Assembly (NCBI RefSeq): GCF_038505995.1
Contig: NZ_CP128414.1
Location: 434,001-498,000, forward strand
Direction of reading: 5' to 3'
Length of the DNA stretch: 64,000 nt
Source of the DNA: Candidatus Phytoplasma asteris
GTDB lineage: Bacteria; Bacillota_I; Bacilli_A; Acholeplasmatales; Acholeplasmataceae
The notes under the pieces are model-generated. The model was not told the DNA's origin and did no database searches. It saw nothing but the letters and a program-made list of their open reading frames with translations. Each line of letters opens with the position of its first letter. The stretch's first letter is position 1. Made by a program: the position numbers and the translations under genes. Below are positions 56,127 through 63,417 of this stretch, one piece after another.

Positions 56127-56225
56127 ATGGACGTTAATGTTAAATATAAATCTAAATATATGTTTAGATATAAGTCAAACTTATATCAGATAATAAAAAA
56201 TAACAAATCTCTAAATTATCAATAA
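56127..56225 (+). CDS. Leader peptide A2, 32 aa
   Basis: ATG after a strong AGGAG gives MDVNVKYKSKYMFRYKSNLY and 12 more residues to TAA. The MDVNV(K/R)YK start is shared with B2 at 58755. Lys- and Tyr-rich. Confidence 0.45.
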   Translation: MDVNVKYKSKYMFRYKSNLYQIIKNNKSLNYQ

Positions 56226-56230
56226 AATAA

Positions 56231-56605
56231 ACATAAATAACGCATTTATTATTTTAAAAATAAATAAATTATAATCTAGCTATAACAAAATAACTGGCAT
56301 TTTTTTTGCCCTTTTTTAAACGTAAATATATTTATAAATATAAAAAATATCTTTTAAATATTTAGATATTATAATTTGTTATGCAAAAAAACATTTAATC
56401 ATCATTTAAACACTATCAAAACTAAAAAACTTATAATTTTTTTACCCCAAAACATTAATTAAACATTATCATTTTTTATTATTCTTAGAAAACCAAAAAT
56501 AACATCACAAAAATAATATGATAAGGAAGGAAAAACTTTAATTCATTATTTATTTTTTGAATTATTCCAAACTAAAATCCCAAAATAAAAAAGGAATCAA
56601 ATAAA
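56231..56605. other. Gap between leader A and copy 3
   Basis: About 375 bp, very AT-rich, no gene. Contains TAAACGTAAATATATTTATAAATATAAAAAATATC-like short repeats of ATATTTA, and AAGGAAGG at 56524. Confidence 0.45.
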
Positions 56606-58522
56606 GTGATTTATATAAAACGGTTTTTTCAAATCTTTGCAAAAATAAAAAAAATATTGAAATATTAAAAATTTCTACATTATTAATTGGTATTGTAATT
56701 ATATTCTGGTCGCATTGTGAAGTGTTTGGTTGGTTTAAAAAAGAAAAGATAAATCAAGAACAAAGACAATCAGAATCAAACATTTCAGAAAAAACAACTA
56801 CAAACAACAAAGACGAAAGCATTTTAAAAGTTGGAGTAATGAATAATGTTGCTCCTAATGTTTTTAAAGTTTTAGAAACTCACAAAGATACTATCAAATC
56901 TCAAAACACTGGTGAATACGTAGCAGGTTTCGATATTGATTTAATCAAAGAAATAGCAGAAAATTTAGAACTGAAATTAGAAATCTATGTCTTTGATTTT
57001 AAAGGTATTTTAGGCGCTTTAAATCAAAATAAAATTGATTTATCAATTACTTCTATGAGCATTACAGAAGAAAGGGCAAAAACTCTTGACGTTTCTAAAG
57101 CTTATACACAGACAGAAACAAGCATGGTAGTAAGAAAAAGCGACAAAAGATTTGATGATTTAAGAAAAACTAAAGAAATAGATTATGACTCATTTTGTGA
57201 CAAATTAAAAGATTTAGGAAGAGAAAAACCCATTTCATTTATAACATTTCAAAATACTACTGCTATCCCCATAATTGACAAAATACAAAAACAAGTTAAT
57301 GAAGACCAAATAATACGCATCAAAAAAGACAATGAATTAGATAGTCATACTGCATGTTTTCAAAATATTAAATTAAAAAAATCTGATATTTTCATTATAG
57401 ATAGTTATTTGGCGATGGTAGCTTGTAAAATAAATGATGATCTAGATTATTTTTATATGACTTCAAATAACTTAGAAAATTCCGCTTGTACTCAAGGTTT
57501 GGGAATATTTTTCCCCAAAGAAGAAAAAAATGATGAAGATAGAAGAATACCAAATTTAAAAAAAAGCATAAATGAATCGTTGGTAAAATTGAATTTAGTT
57601 AAAAAAGATGATAAAGGCAAATTCCAAGACATCATAGATTTAAAAAAAACAACTTAATGAATTAAATGAAGATGCAAAAAACCCCAATACAGAAGAAGAT
57701 AAAGAAAAAATAGAACAAAAAATAAAAGAAATAAAAGAAAACACTAAACAAAGATTAGAAAAAATCTTTACCCAAAACAAAAAATATTTCCAAAAACAAG
57801 GTACTTATTATCAAATCAAAAAAACTCTACCCTCTTATCTAAAAGGACTCCAAATTACTTTAGTCCTTGCACTTGATAGCCTTATTGTAGGTTTTTTATT
57901 AGCTTCTTTGTATACTTTAATGAAAAAACACCAAAGCCAATAATCCAATAATATTTCATATAAATAATAGTTTTATTCATTTGATAGATATTTTTTTCAT
58001 CATTTTAAAGGTATTCCTATAGCCGCCCAAGCAATGCTTATTTATTATGGAGTTGGCTATATATGTAAAGATATTTTTGAAATTACTCCTTTTAGTGTAG
58101 GACTTATAGTTTTAATCCTTAATTCTTTAGCAAGAATTACGATGATTTTGATGCAAAATATCAATTTTTTGGATAAAGGACAAATTGAAGCTGCCCTTTC
58201 TTTAGGAATGAATTCAAAACAAGTTTTTATCTATATTACTTGCCCCCAAGCCTTAAAAAGATCAGTGCCTTTTATTATGCAACAATTAATTACCAACATT
58301 AAGGATAGTTATTTTTTTGCCATTATAGGAGTTGCCGAACTTTCTTGGCAAGCACAAAGCAATATGGGCTCTACCTTTAATCCGATTCTACCTTTTGTTA
58401 CAATATCTTGTTTTTACTTAATCATTATCAGCATTACTAATTTATCAAACAAATTATTAGAAAAAAAATTAAATTATTACAACCAAAAGCATAATGAAAT
58501 ATTTAAAAAATCAACACTATAA
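56606..58522 (+). pseudogene. Binding protein-permease fusion, copy 3, frameshifted
   Basis: The GTG at 56606 begins VIYIKRFFQIFAKIKK and runs out of frame near an A8 run; the anchor helix continues in another frame (KISTLLIGIVIIFWSH). The binding domain is open at 56722-57657 (GEYVAGFDIDLIKEIAENL, SMSITEERAKTLDVSKAY), stops at KKTT, and the linker resumes in another frame (KNPNTEEDKEKIEQKI). A third break near 57943 interrupts the first permease helix before the last piece 58034-58522 (MLIYYGVGYICKD to the EAA loop EAALSLGMNSKQVF). At least three breaks, so no working transporter; the binding domain alone could still be made. Confidence 0.88.
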
Positions 58523-58523
58523 G

Positions 58524-58553
58524 AAAGACCATTAATAATGTGGTCTTTTTTTA
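58524..58553 (+). terminator. Terminator after copy 3
   Basis: AAAGACCA, loop of 7-9 bases, TGGTCTTTTTTT. Confidence 0.8.
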
Positions 58554-58655
58554 TACGATTTTTAGCTATTTTTGTGTATAATAAAAATAAGTGTAAATAT
58601 TTAATTTTTCCCAAATAAATATTCCAAATATCAAAAACGTCAGGAGATAAAAGCA

Positions 58656-58736
58656 ATGAATGTTAATTTCAAATATAAAACTACATATTTGTATCAACTT
58701 TATTGCTTTTATTATTGTTTACAACTCAAATTTTAA
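58656..58736 (+). CDS. Leader peptide B1, 26 aa
   Basis: ATG after AGGAGATAAAAGCA gives MNVNFKYKTTYLYQLYCFYY and CLQLKF to TAA. Shares the (V)NFKYK core with A1 and the TYLYQ text with B2. Confidence 0.45.
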   Translation: MNVNFKYKTTYLYQLYCFYYCLQLKF

Positions 58737-58754
58737 TTATATTAGGAGATAACG

Positions 58755-58802
58755 ATGGACGTTAATGTTAGATACAAGACTAAATACTTATATCAATTTT
58801 AG
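58755..58802 (+). CDS. Leader peptide B2, 15 aa
   Basis: ATG after AGGAGATAACG gives MDVNVRYKTKYLYQF, stop TAG. Nearly the same start as A2. Confidence 0.45.
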   Translation: MDVNVRYKTKYLYQF

Positions 58803-59061
58803 CATATATAAATAGCAAAATATTTAAAAAAGAAAACCAAAGAAACAAAGACACAAAAAAGACAAATACAATCCAAAAAAGAACAAAACAATCAAAAAAT
58901 TATTATAAAAAACAGACTAAAACTATCATTACTATCATTTTTTATTTTTTATCATTTTTTATTTATTACAATTAACTTTTATCATTTAATTTATTTAATT
59001 ATCAAAATTAACAGTAAAAAAGGATGTAAAAAAACATGAATACAAAACGGTATTTTTTTCA
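58803..59061. other. Gap between leader B and copy 4
   Basis: AT-rich, repeats of ATCATTTTTTATT at about 58925-58960. AAAGGATGT lies before an ATG at 59037 whose frame stops after 15 codons. Confidence 0.4.
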
Positions 59062-59505
59062 ATGTTTTATCAAATTTTTTTAAAAACGTTTTCAAAAGTA
59101 AAAAAAATATAAAGATATTTAAAATTTCTACATTATTAATTAGTTTTATAATTCTAATTTGGTTGCATTTCCAAGTTTTTGGAATTAACATTCACCAAGC
59201 AAAAAAATCATCCAAACCCAAATTAATAGTGGCAACAACTAACGATTCTGCTCCTAATGTTTTTGGGTTATTAAATCGTACATCAGATTCTTTGAAAGCC
59301 AAAAATAAAGAAAATATAGCAGGGTTTGAGATAAGTTTAATCAAAAAAATAGCTGATAAACTAAATTTGGAATTAGAAATCAATGTTTTAGATTTTGAAG
59401 GAGTTTTAGCTGCTTTAAACCAAGAAAAAATTGATGTAGCAATTACATGCATGAGCATTACAGAAGAAAGAAGCAAAAAACTTGATCATTCTAAGGCTTA
59501 TGCGC
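59062..59505 (+). pseudogene. Binding protein-permease fusion, copy 4, cut by PMU-B
   Basis: From the ATG at 59062: MFYQIFLKTFSKVKKNIKIF, anchor helix (STLLISFIILIWLHFQVFG), then the binding domain LIVATTNDSAPNVFGLL, ENIAGFEISLIKKIADKL, LDFEGVLAALNQEKIDVAIT and SKAYA. There the element starts (TGTTCC at 59506) and the frame runs on for 17 meaningless codons. The rest of the binding domain and the whole permease are gone or displaced outside the window. Insertion is recent enough that the reading frame up to the junction is clean. Confidence 0.88.
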
Positions 59506-59586
59506 TGTTCCGTTTTTTTAGACAAATTTTGTCTTTAAAATTGTTCTTTAAGACTTAAAATTAAGTAGATAATTTCATATCTTTTC
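59506..59586 (+). repeat. Terminal repeat of PMU-B
   Basis: TGTTCC, TTTAGACA, TTCTTTAAG, ATTAAGT and ATAATTTCATATCTTTTC (59569-59586) in this order; same blocks as PMU-A read on the minus strand from 15463. The distance between blocks differs slightly. Confidence 0.8.
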
Positions 59587-59830
59587 AAACTAAGGAAATA
59601 TTTTTTTTAAATTTCAAAAAGTTTCTAAAACTTTTAATAATTCATTAGTTTCAAAAGATATTTTTATTAAATATTTTATCTTTACACTATATAGTTAGGT
59701 AAAAAAAGTTAAAAAAGTGGTAAGAAAATGAAATTATAATTATTTTTTTACGTAATTATGTTATTTTGATTAAAAAAATGCGCAAAAAGATAACCTTTTT
59801 CAAGGTTGAAAATTTGAAATAAAAAAATTA
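59587..59830. other. Region between PMU-B end and transposase
   Basis: No gene. A small hairpin AACCTT-GAAA-AAGGTT with T-rich text on the minus strand (about 59792-59808) may end the transposase message. Confidence 0.4.
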
Positions 59831-60796
59831 TTATCTAAAATTTTGACAATATTGAGAAGGTGATGAATAATTTAATTTAGCTAAAATCCATTGATTGTTC
59901 CAAAATTTAGGGAAATAATTGATTATTTTTTTAACTTTTTCAGGTGATTTTTGAAATAAAAAAGGATGTTGATGTTGTAAGATAGTTTTCATTTGGCCGA
60001 AAAAGTTTTCAATTACAGCGTTATCACGTGGAGTAGCTTTTCTCGACATGCTGATTAAAAAACCTTTTTTAATTAGTGTTTGTTGGACTTTTTGTGATTG
60101 ATAAACTGTGCCTTGGTCGGAATGAATGATACAAGGTTCTTTTAATAGAGGTAATTTTTGGATGGTGTTTAAAACTAATTCTTTATTTTGATGTTTGGAA
60201 GTGTGGGAAGCGATAATTTGGTTGTTGAAAGAATCAATAATACAAGAAAAATATAAAAATCCTTGGGGAGTTTTGAAATAAGTTATGTCGGTAAATAGTT
60301 TTTTCATGGGTTTAGTTGATATAAAGTCTTGATTAATTAAATTGTCTACCACTTTTAATTTAGCTTTTAAATTATTTTTATAATAATATTTATTTTTTTT
60401 AATTCTTAAACGACAAAAAATACCGTTTTCTTTCATAATAGTATAAATTTTTTTCTTGGTAATGTTTTCGTTAAAAGTTTTTTGGTATAAATCAGTGATT
60501 TTACGATGACCGCAAAAATATTTTTCTTGTAAACATAAAGCTTTGATGCGATTTTGTTGTAATAAGTATTTTTCTTTTTTGGCTTTTATTTTATTTTTGA
60601 CTTTCAACCAATAATAATAAGTGCTTCTTTTGGTTTTGATAGTTTTTAAAATGGTTGTTAAATTTAGTTTTTGATTAAATTGTTTAACTAATTCGAAAAC
60701 AGTTTTTTTATCAGTTTTTTGGTTTTTTTTCATTAGAGTTTGTAATAATTTATTTTTTTGTTTCTCTTTTTCTATTATTTTAGCTATTTTTTTCAT
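59831..60796 (-). CDS. tra5: IS3-family transposase OrfB (Tra5)
   Basis: 321 aa, retroviral-integrase-like DDE enzyme. The catalytic residues are visible with classical IS3 spacing: D170 in KLFTDITYF, D227 in IIHSDQGTVY, E263 in DNAVIENFFG (35 residues after the second Asp). The N-terminal helical region with YCGHRKI-type text (FCGHRKITDLY) fits the HTH_21 domain of IS3/IS150 OrfB. No OrfA is seen upstream, so either it is lost or the first 90 residues suffice. ATG start with AAGGAAACAAT. The frame is intact. Phytoplasma PMUs typically carry one such gene at an end. Confidence 0.93.
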   Translation of the reverse strand: MKKIAKIIEKEKQKNKLLQTLMKKNQKTDKKTVFELVKQFNQKLNLTTILKTIKTKRSTYYYWLKVKNKIKAKKEKYLLQQNRIKALCLQEKYFCGHRKITDLYQKTFNENITKKKIYTIMKENGIFCRLRIKKNKYYYKNNLKAKLKVVDNLINQDFISTKPMKKLFTDITYFKTPQGFLYFSCIIDSFNNQIIASHTSKHQNKELVLNTIQKLPLLKEPCIIHSDQGTVYQSQKVQQTLIKKGFLISMSRKATPRDNAVIENFFGQMKTILQHQHPFLFQKSPEKVKKIINYFPKFWNNQWILAKLNYSSPSQYCQNFR

Positions 60797-61029
60797 GATT
60801 TAAATATTGTTTCCTTTTTTTATATCATATACATAACCATTATAACTCTGAATGATTATATTTATTTAAAAAAGGGGGTAGCGCGCAACTGGGGGATTTT
60901 TATTTTTCTTCTTCTTTTATTTATGTGTACTTATGATTGTTATTAGCGCTTCAGCGCGTTAGGGTATTGTGTTTGGATAATTTTAAACAACTCTTTTAAT
61001 AATGGAAAGGAAAAATAGGGAGTTATTTA

Positions 61030-61110
61030 TATATCGAAAAATAATAATGATAGATAAAAGATATAACGATAATATCAAATATCGAGTATCATTATCATTA
61101 TCGATATAAT
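61030..61110. repeat. AT-rich inverted repeats with TATCGA/TCGATA ends
   Basis: ATATATCGAAAAATAATAAT near 61029 and ATCATTATCGATATAATATA near 61096 oppose each other, and the short unit ATTATCATTATCGATA is palindrome-like. Possible unwinding region. Confidence 0.5.
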
Positions 61111-61170
61111 ATATAAAATATCACTCCTTAAAAATGTTTGGTTTTGACAAGGAAATTAAAGGGGTCAAAT

Positions 61171-61258
61171 GATGATAAAATGATGAGTGTATGATGATAA
61201 AATGATAAGTGTATGATGATAAAATGATGAGTGTATGATGATAAAGTGATGAGTTAAA
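61171..61258. repeat. Four tandem 22-bp iteron-like repeats
   Basis: Units start at 61171, 61193, 61215 and 61237, each beginning GATGATAAAATGATGAGTGT (then AT). Unit 2 has one A/G change; unit 4 has A-to-G and ends TTAAA. Perfect 22-bp period, about two helix turns, as in plasmid iterons bound by an initiator. Confidence 0.88.
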
Positions 61259-61271
61259 TAATTTATTTATT

Positions 61272-61907
61272 TTATGATTTTTCTTTTGTTAAATATCTTT
61301 TATAATCAGGACGCATTTTTTTAACCCGATAGCCTTGTTTATTTTTGGTTAAAAATAATTTGATGTGTTTTAAATCTTCCAATTGATAATAAATAACATT
61401 TAATCCTTTTTTATAATTTGTTTTTATAGGATTGTTATATTTATCTACTTTTTTGTCATCTAATTTATATAATTTTAAAGTGTCTAGTTTGTCTATGGTT
61501 ATCTTACTTATTAATTCTTTAATATAGTCTTTTTGTTCGTTGAGATAATTAATTTGGAAGATAGGGAAATGTGTTTTAAGGGTATTGTTTTGGCATTTTG
61601 GGGGTGATATGGGGTTGGTTAGGGTTTGATTATTATTGTTGTTTTCGGTAGAGTGAGTTTTGATTATTTCTATTCTATACTTTTTCATTTCATCTAAGAT
61701 TTGTGGGTCTACAAATAGAGTTTGGTTTTTTGGGCGGTAGTTTGCTTGTTGATAGGAATTTTTCTTTTTAGAATGAGAAACAATTGTAATATTTAATAAT
61801 TCTCCTTTTAATATTTGTAAAAAGTTTTTGATTTGAACTAAGTCGTTGGGGGTTGATTTTGTTTCCCAACCGCCCCTAATGATTCCTTGATTTGTTTCGT
61901 TTTTCAT
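61272..61907 (-). CDS. PMU protein, 211 aa, possible replication or control protein
   Basis: The frame is open to 62030, but the ATG at 61907 follows AAAAAGGAGAAAA perfectly, and the longer version would contain a terminator-like hairpin, so it is rejected. Begins MKNETNQGIIRGGWETKSTP, soluble, polar, with an N-rich stretch (ENNNNNQTLTNP) and a basic C-terminus (KKMRPDYKRYLTKEKS). I do not recognise the family. Being next to the iterons and just downstream of dnaG, it is a candidate initiator or origin-binding protein; this is inference from position. Confidence 0.6.
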   Translation of the reverse strand: MKNETNQGIIRGGWETKSTPNDLVQIKNFLQILKGELLNITIVSHSKKKNSYQQANYRPKNQTLFVDPQILDEMKKYRIEIIKTHSTENNNNNQTLTNPISPPKCQNNTLKTHFPIFQINYLNEQKDYIKELISKITIDKLDTLKLYKLDDKKVDKYNNPIKTNYKKGLNVIYYQLEDLKHIKLFLTKNKQGYRVKKMRPDYKRYLTKEKS

Positions 61908-61947
61908 TTTTTTCTCCTTTTTATTTGGTTTTTTGTTATAAAAATAA

Positions 61948-61988
61948 AAATCCCCAAATTTGCGAAAAATAAAATCGCAAAATTTAGG
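61948..61988 (-). terminator. Hairpin between dnaG and the 211-aa gene
   Basis: CCCTAAATTTTGCGA pairs with TCGCAAATTTGGGG around a loop of about 11 bases, then ATTTTTATTTTT on the minus strand. Confidence 0.78.
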
Positions 61989-62066
61989 GTATATGCGTGT
62001 GTTTGGGGGTATTTTAATGTTATTATACATGTAAAGGTTTAATATATTAGTTAAAAAGCAATAATT

Positions 62067-63392
62067 TTAATCAATTATTTCTACTTTGTCTTTTCCAAAA
62101 AAATAAATAGCTAAATCGACTATGATTTTATTTTTAGCCTCTTCATAAGTAATGTATGGGTCTAAAAAACATTTTTGATATGCTTCTTTTCCGAATTGGC
62201 GTAATAAATCATCAACATCTTTACAAGTTTTATCATAAGGTGGTAAAATGCGTCTAATTTCGTATAAAATTTTTGCTTCTTTAAGTTGTTCACCTAAGGC
62301 TTCACTGCGTTTTCCCCCTGTTTCGTCGTTATCTAAGGCGATAATGACTTTGATATTTTCTTTTTTAAGAATTTCTATTTGTGATTTAGAAAGTAGTTGA
62401 GCGACACAAATGAGACCGACAACGTTTTTAATCCCGTTTTGCCAACAACTAATGACATCGAAAAAACCTTCATGAATAATGATGGTTTTCGTTTGTTTAA
62501 TAGAAGGTAACGCTTCAAAAAAACGATAACTGAAATGAAAAGTAGGTGTTTGACTAAAATTATTGAGTGATTTATATTTAGGTTGGAAATAAGAAACTTC
62601 GCGAAAGTTATTTTGATAAAAATGAAATGTTTTATTATATCCGTTTTCAATGGGGATAATGATGGAACCATGAAAAGTATCGTGATAATATGTTTTATTT
62701 TGTTGATTGGTTTTATCTTTGATAAAACCATATTCGATTAATTTTGTTGTATCGATATTTTGCTTTTTACAATAATTTACTAAACGAAAAGATAAAGGTT
62801 TATCAGATAATGGGGCATAACCTAGTTTAAATTCTTTAATAGTTTCTAGAGTTAATTTTCTTTTTTGGGTTAAATATTCTAATCCTAGGTGAGATTCATT
62901 ATTTCGGTTAGTGGTTAATAAATAATGATAATAATCTCTAATTTGGTTAAATAAAGGTGATATTTCTTTAAATAATTGTGTTTTTGTAGCGTTAATTTCT
63001 TTTTCATCAATTGGGTTGTTGATTTTATTGTGGTGGAATTGATATTTAAAAGGTTCGCAAGAAATATTAGGGGTTAAATTTTGTTGCTCGATTAAGATTT
63101 TAAATTCTTGAGTTTTCATAAAGTTATTGATTTTTTCAAGAGCGTTATTGAAGGTTTTAATTCCTCTTATTTCCATATAAACATCAATAATATCGTAATC
63201 TTTACAACATTTCCAACAATGAATTTTATTATCTGAAGTTAAATGGCAACAAGTTGGGTTTTGTCCTTGATGAATGGGACAAGGAAAACGATATTTGGGA
63301 TTGAATTTTGGTGGTATTATATTTAATTTTTTTAATAAAACTGACATAGGAAAGTTGATTTGAATATTTTTTATTTTTTCTTGAAAATTCAT
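62067..63392 (-). CDS. dnaG: DNA primase, PMU copy
   Basis: 441 aa, shorter than host primase (about 600). Makes RNA primers for replication. N-terminal zinc ribbon C38-P-I-H41 ... C59-W-K-C62 (CPIHQGQNPTCCHLTSDNK then HCWKCC), the core with YHDTFHGSIIIPIENGY, and a TOPRIM domain (IIIHEGFFDVISCWQ, GLICVAQLLSKSQIEIL, VIIALDNDETGGKRSEALG). The DnaB-binding C-terminal helicase-contact domain is missing or very reduced. ATG start with AGGAGTTAAAATAA. Directly follows dnaB, 25 bp. Confidence 0.92.
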   Translation of the reverse strand: MNFQEKIKNIQINFPMSVLLKKLNIIPPKFNPKYRFPCPIHQGQNPTCCHLTSDNKIHCWKCCKDYDIIDVYMEIRGIKTFNNALEKINNFMKTQEFKILIEQQNLTPNISCEPFKYQFHHNKINNPIDEKEINATKTQLFKEISPLFNQIRDYYHYLLTTNRNNESHLGLEYLTQKRKLTLETIKEFKLGYAPLSDKPLSFRLVNYCKKQNIDTTKLIEYGFIKDKTNQQNKTYYHDTFHGSIIIPIENGYNKTFHFYQNNFREVSYFQPKYKSLNNFSQTPTFHFSYRFFEALPSIKQTKTIIIHEGFFDVISCWQNGIKNVVGLICVAQLLSKSQIEILKKENIKVIIALDNDETGGKRSEALGEQLKEAKILYEIRRILPPYDKTCKDVDDLLRQFGKEAYQKCFLDPYITYEEAKNKIIVDLAIYFFGKDKVEIID

Positions 63393-63417
63393 TTATTTTA
63401 ACTCCTAGTTTTTTTGA

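Larger units (their letters stand above)
55956..56230 (+). repeat. Leader element A with two tiny peptide genes
   Basis: Promoter-like TATAAT (55956-55961), a conserved AT-rich spacer (ATAAGTATAAATATTTAA), GTCGGGAGATAAAAACAATG, then an AGGAGCCTAAAATGGACG site. A sister element with the same order stands at 58577-58802. Both lie in front of a copy of the ABC fusion gene. Confidence 0.7.
58577..58802 (+). repeat. Leader element B with two tiny peptide genes
   Basis: Sister of element A: TATAAT (58577-58582), ATAAGTGTAAATATTTAA, GTCAGGAGATAAAAGCAATG, then TTAGGAGATAACGATGGACG. It precedes copy 4 of the ABC fusion gene. Both the ribosome sites and the peptide starts are kept. Confidence 0.7.
60797..61271. 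other. Non-coding control region of PMU-B
   Basis: 475 bp with two small GC-rich patches (GGGGGTAGCGCGCAACTGGG at 60875 and TAGCGCTTCAGCGCG at 60946), an AT-rich region with mirrored TATCGA/TCGATA sites (61030-61110), and four 22-bp direct repeats. No gene. The combination of iterons and an AT-rich stretch beside replication genes looks like a replication origin. Confidence 0.6.

Noticed and set aside
61171-61258. CRISPR array
   Set aside because: The 22-bp repeats are contiguous with no spacers and no cas genes; iteron-like is the better reading.
61908-62030. N-terminal extension of the 211-aa PMU-B gene
   Set aside because: The region forms a terminator-like hairpin, and the ATG at 61907 has a perfect ribosome site.
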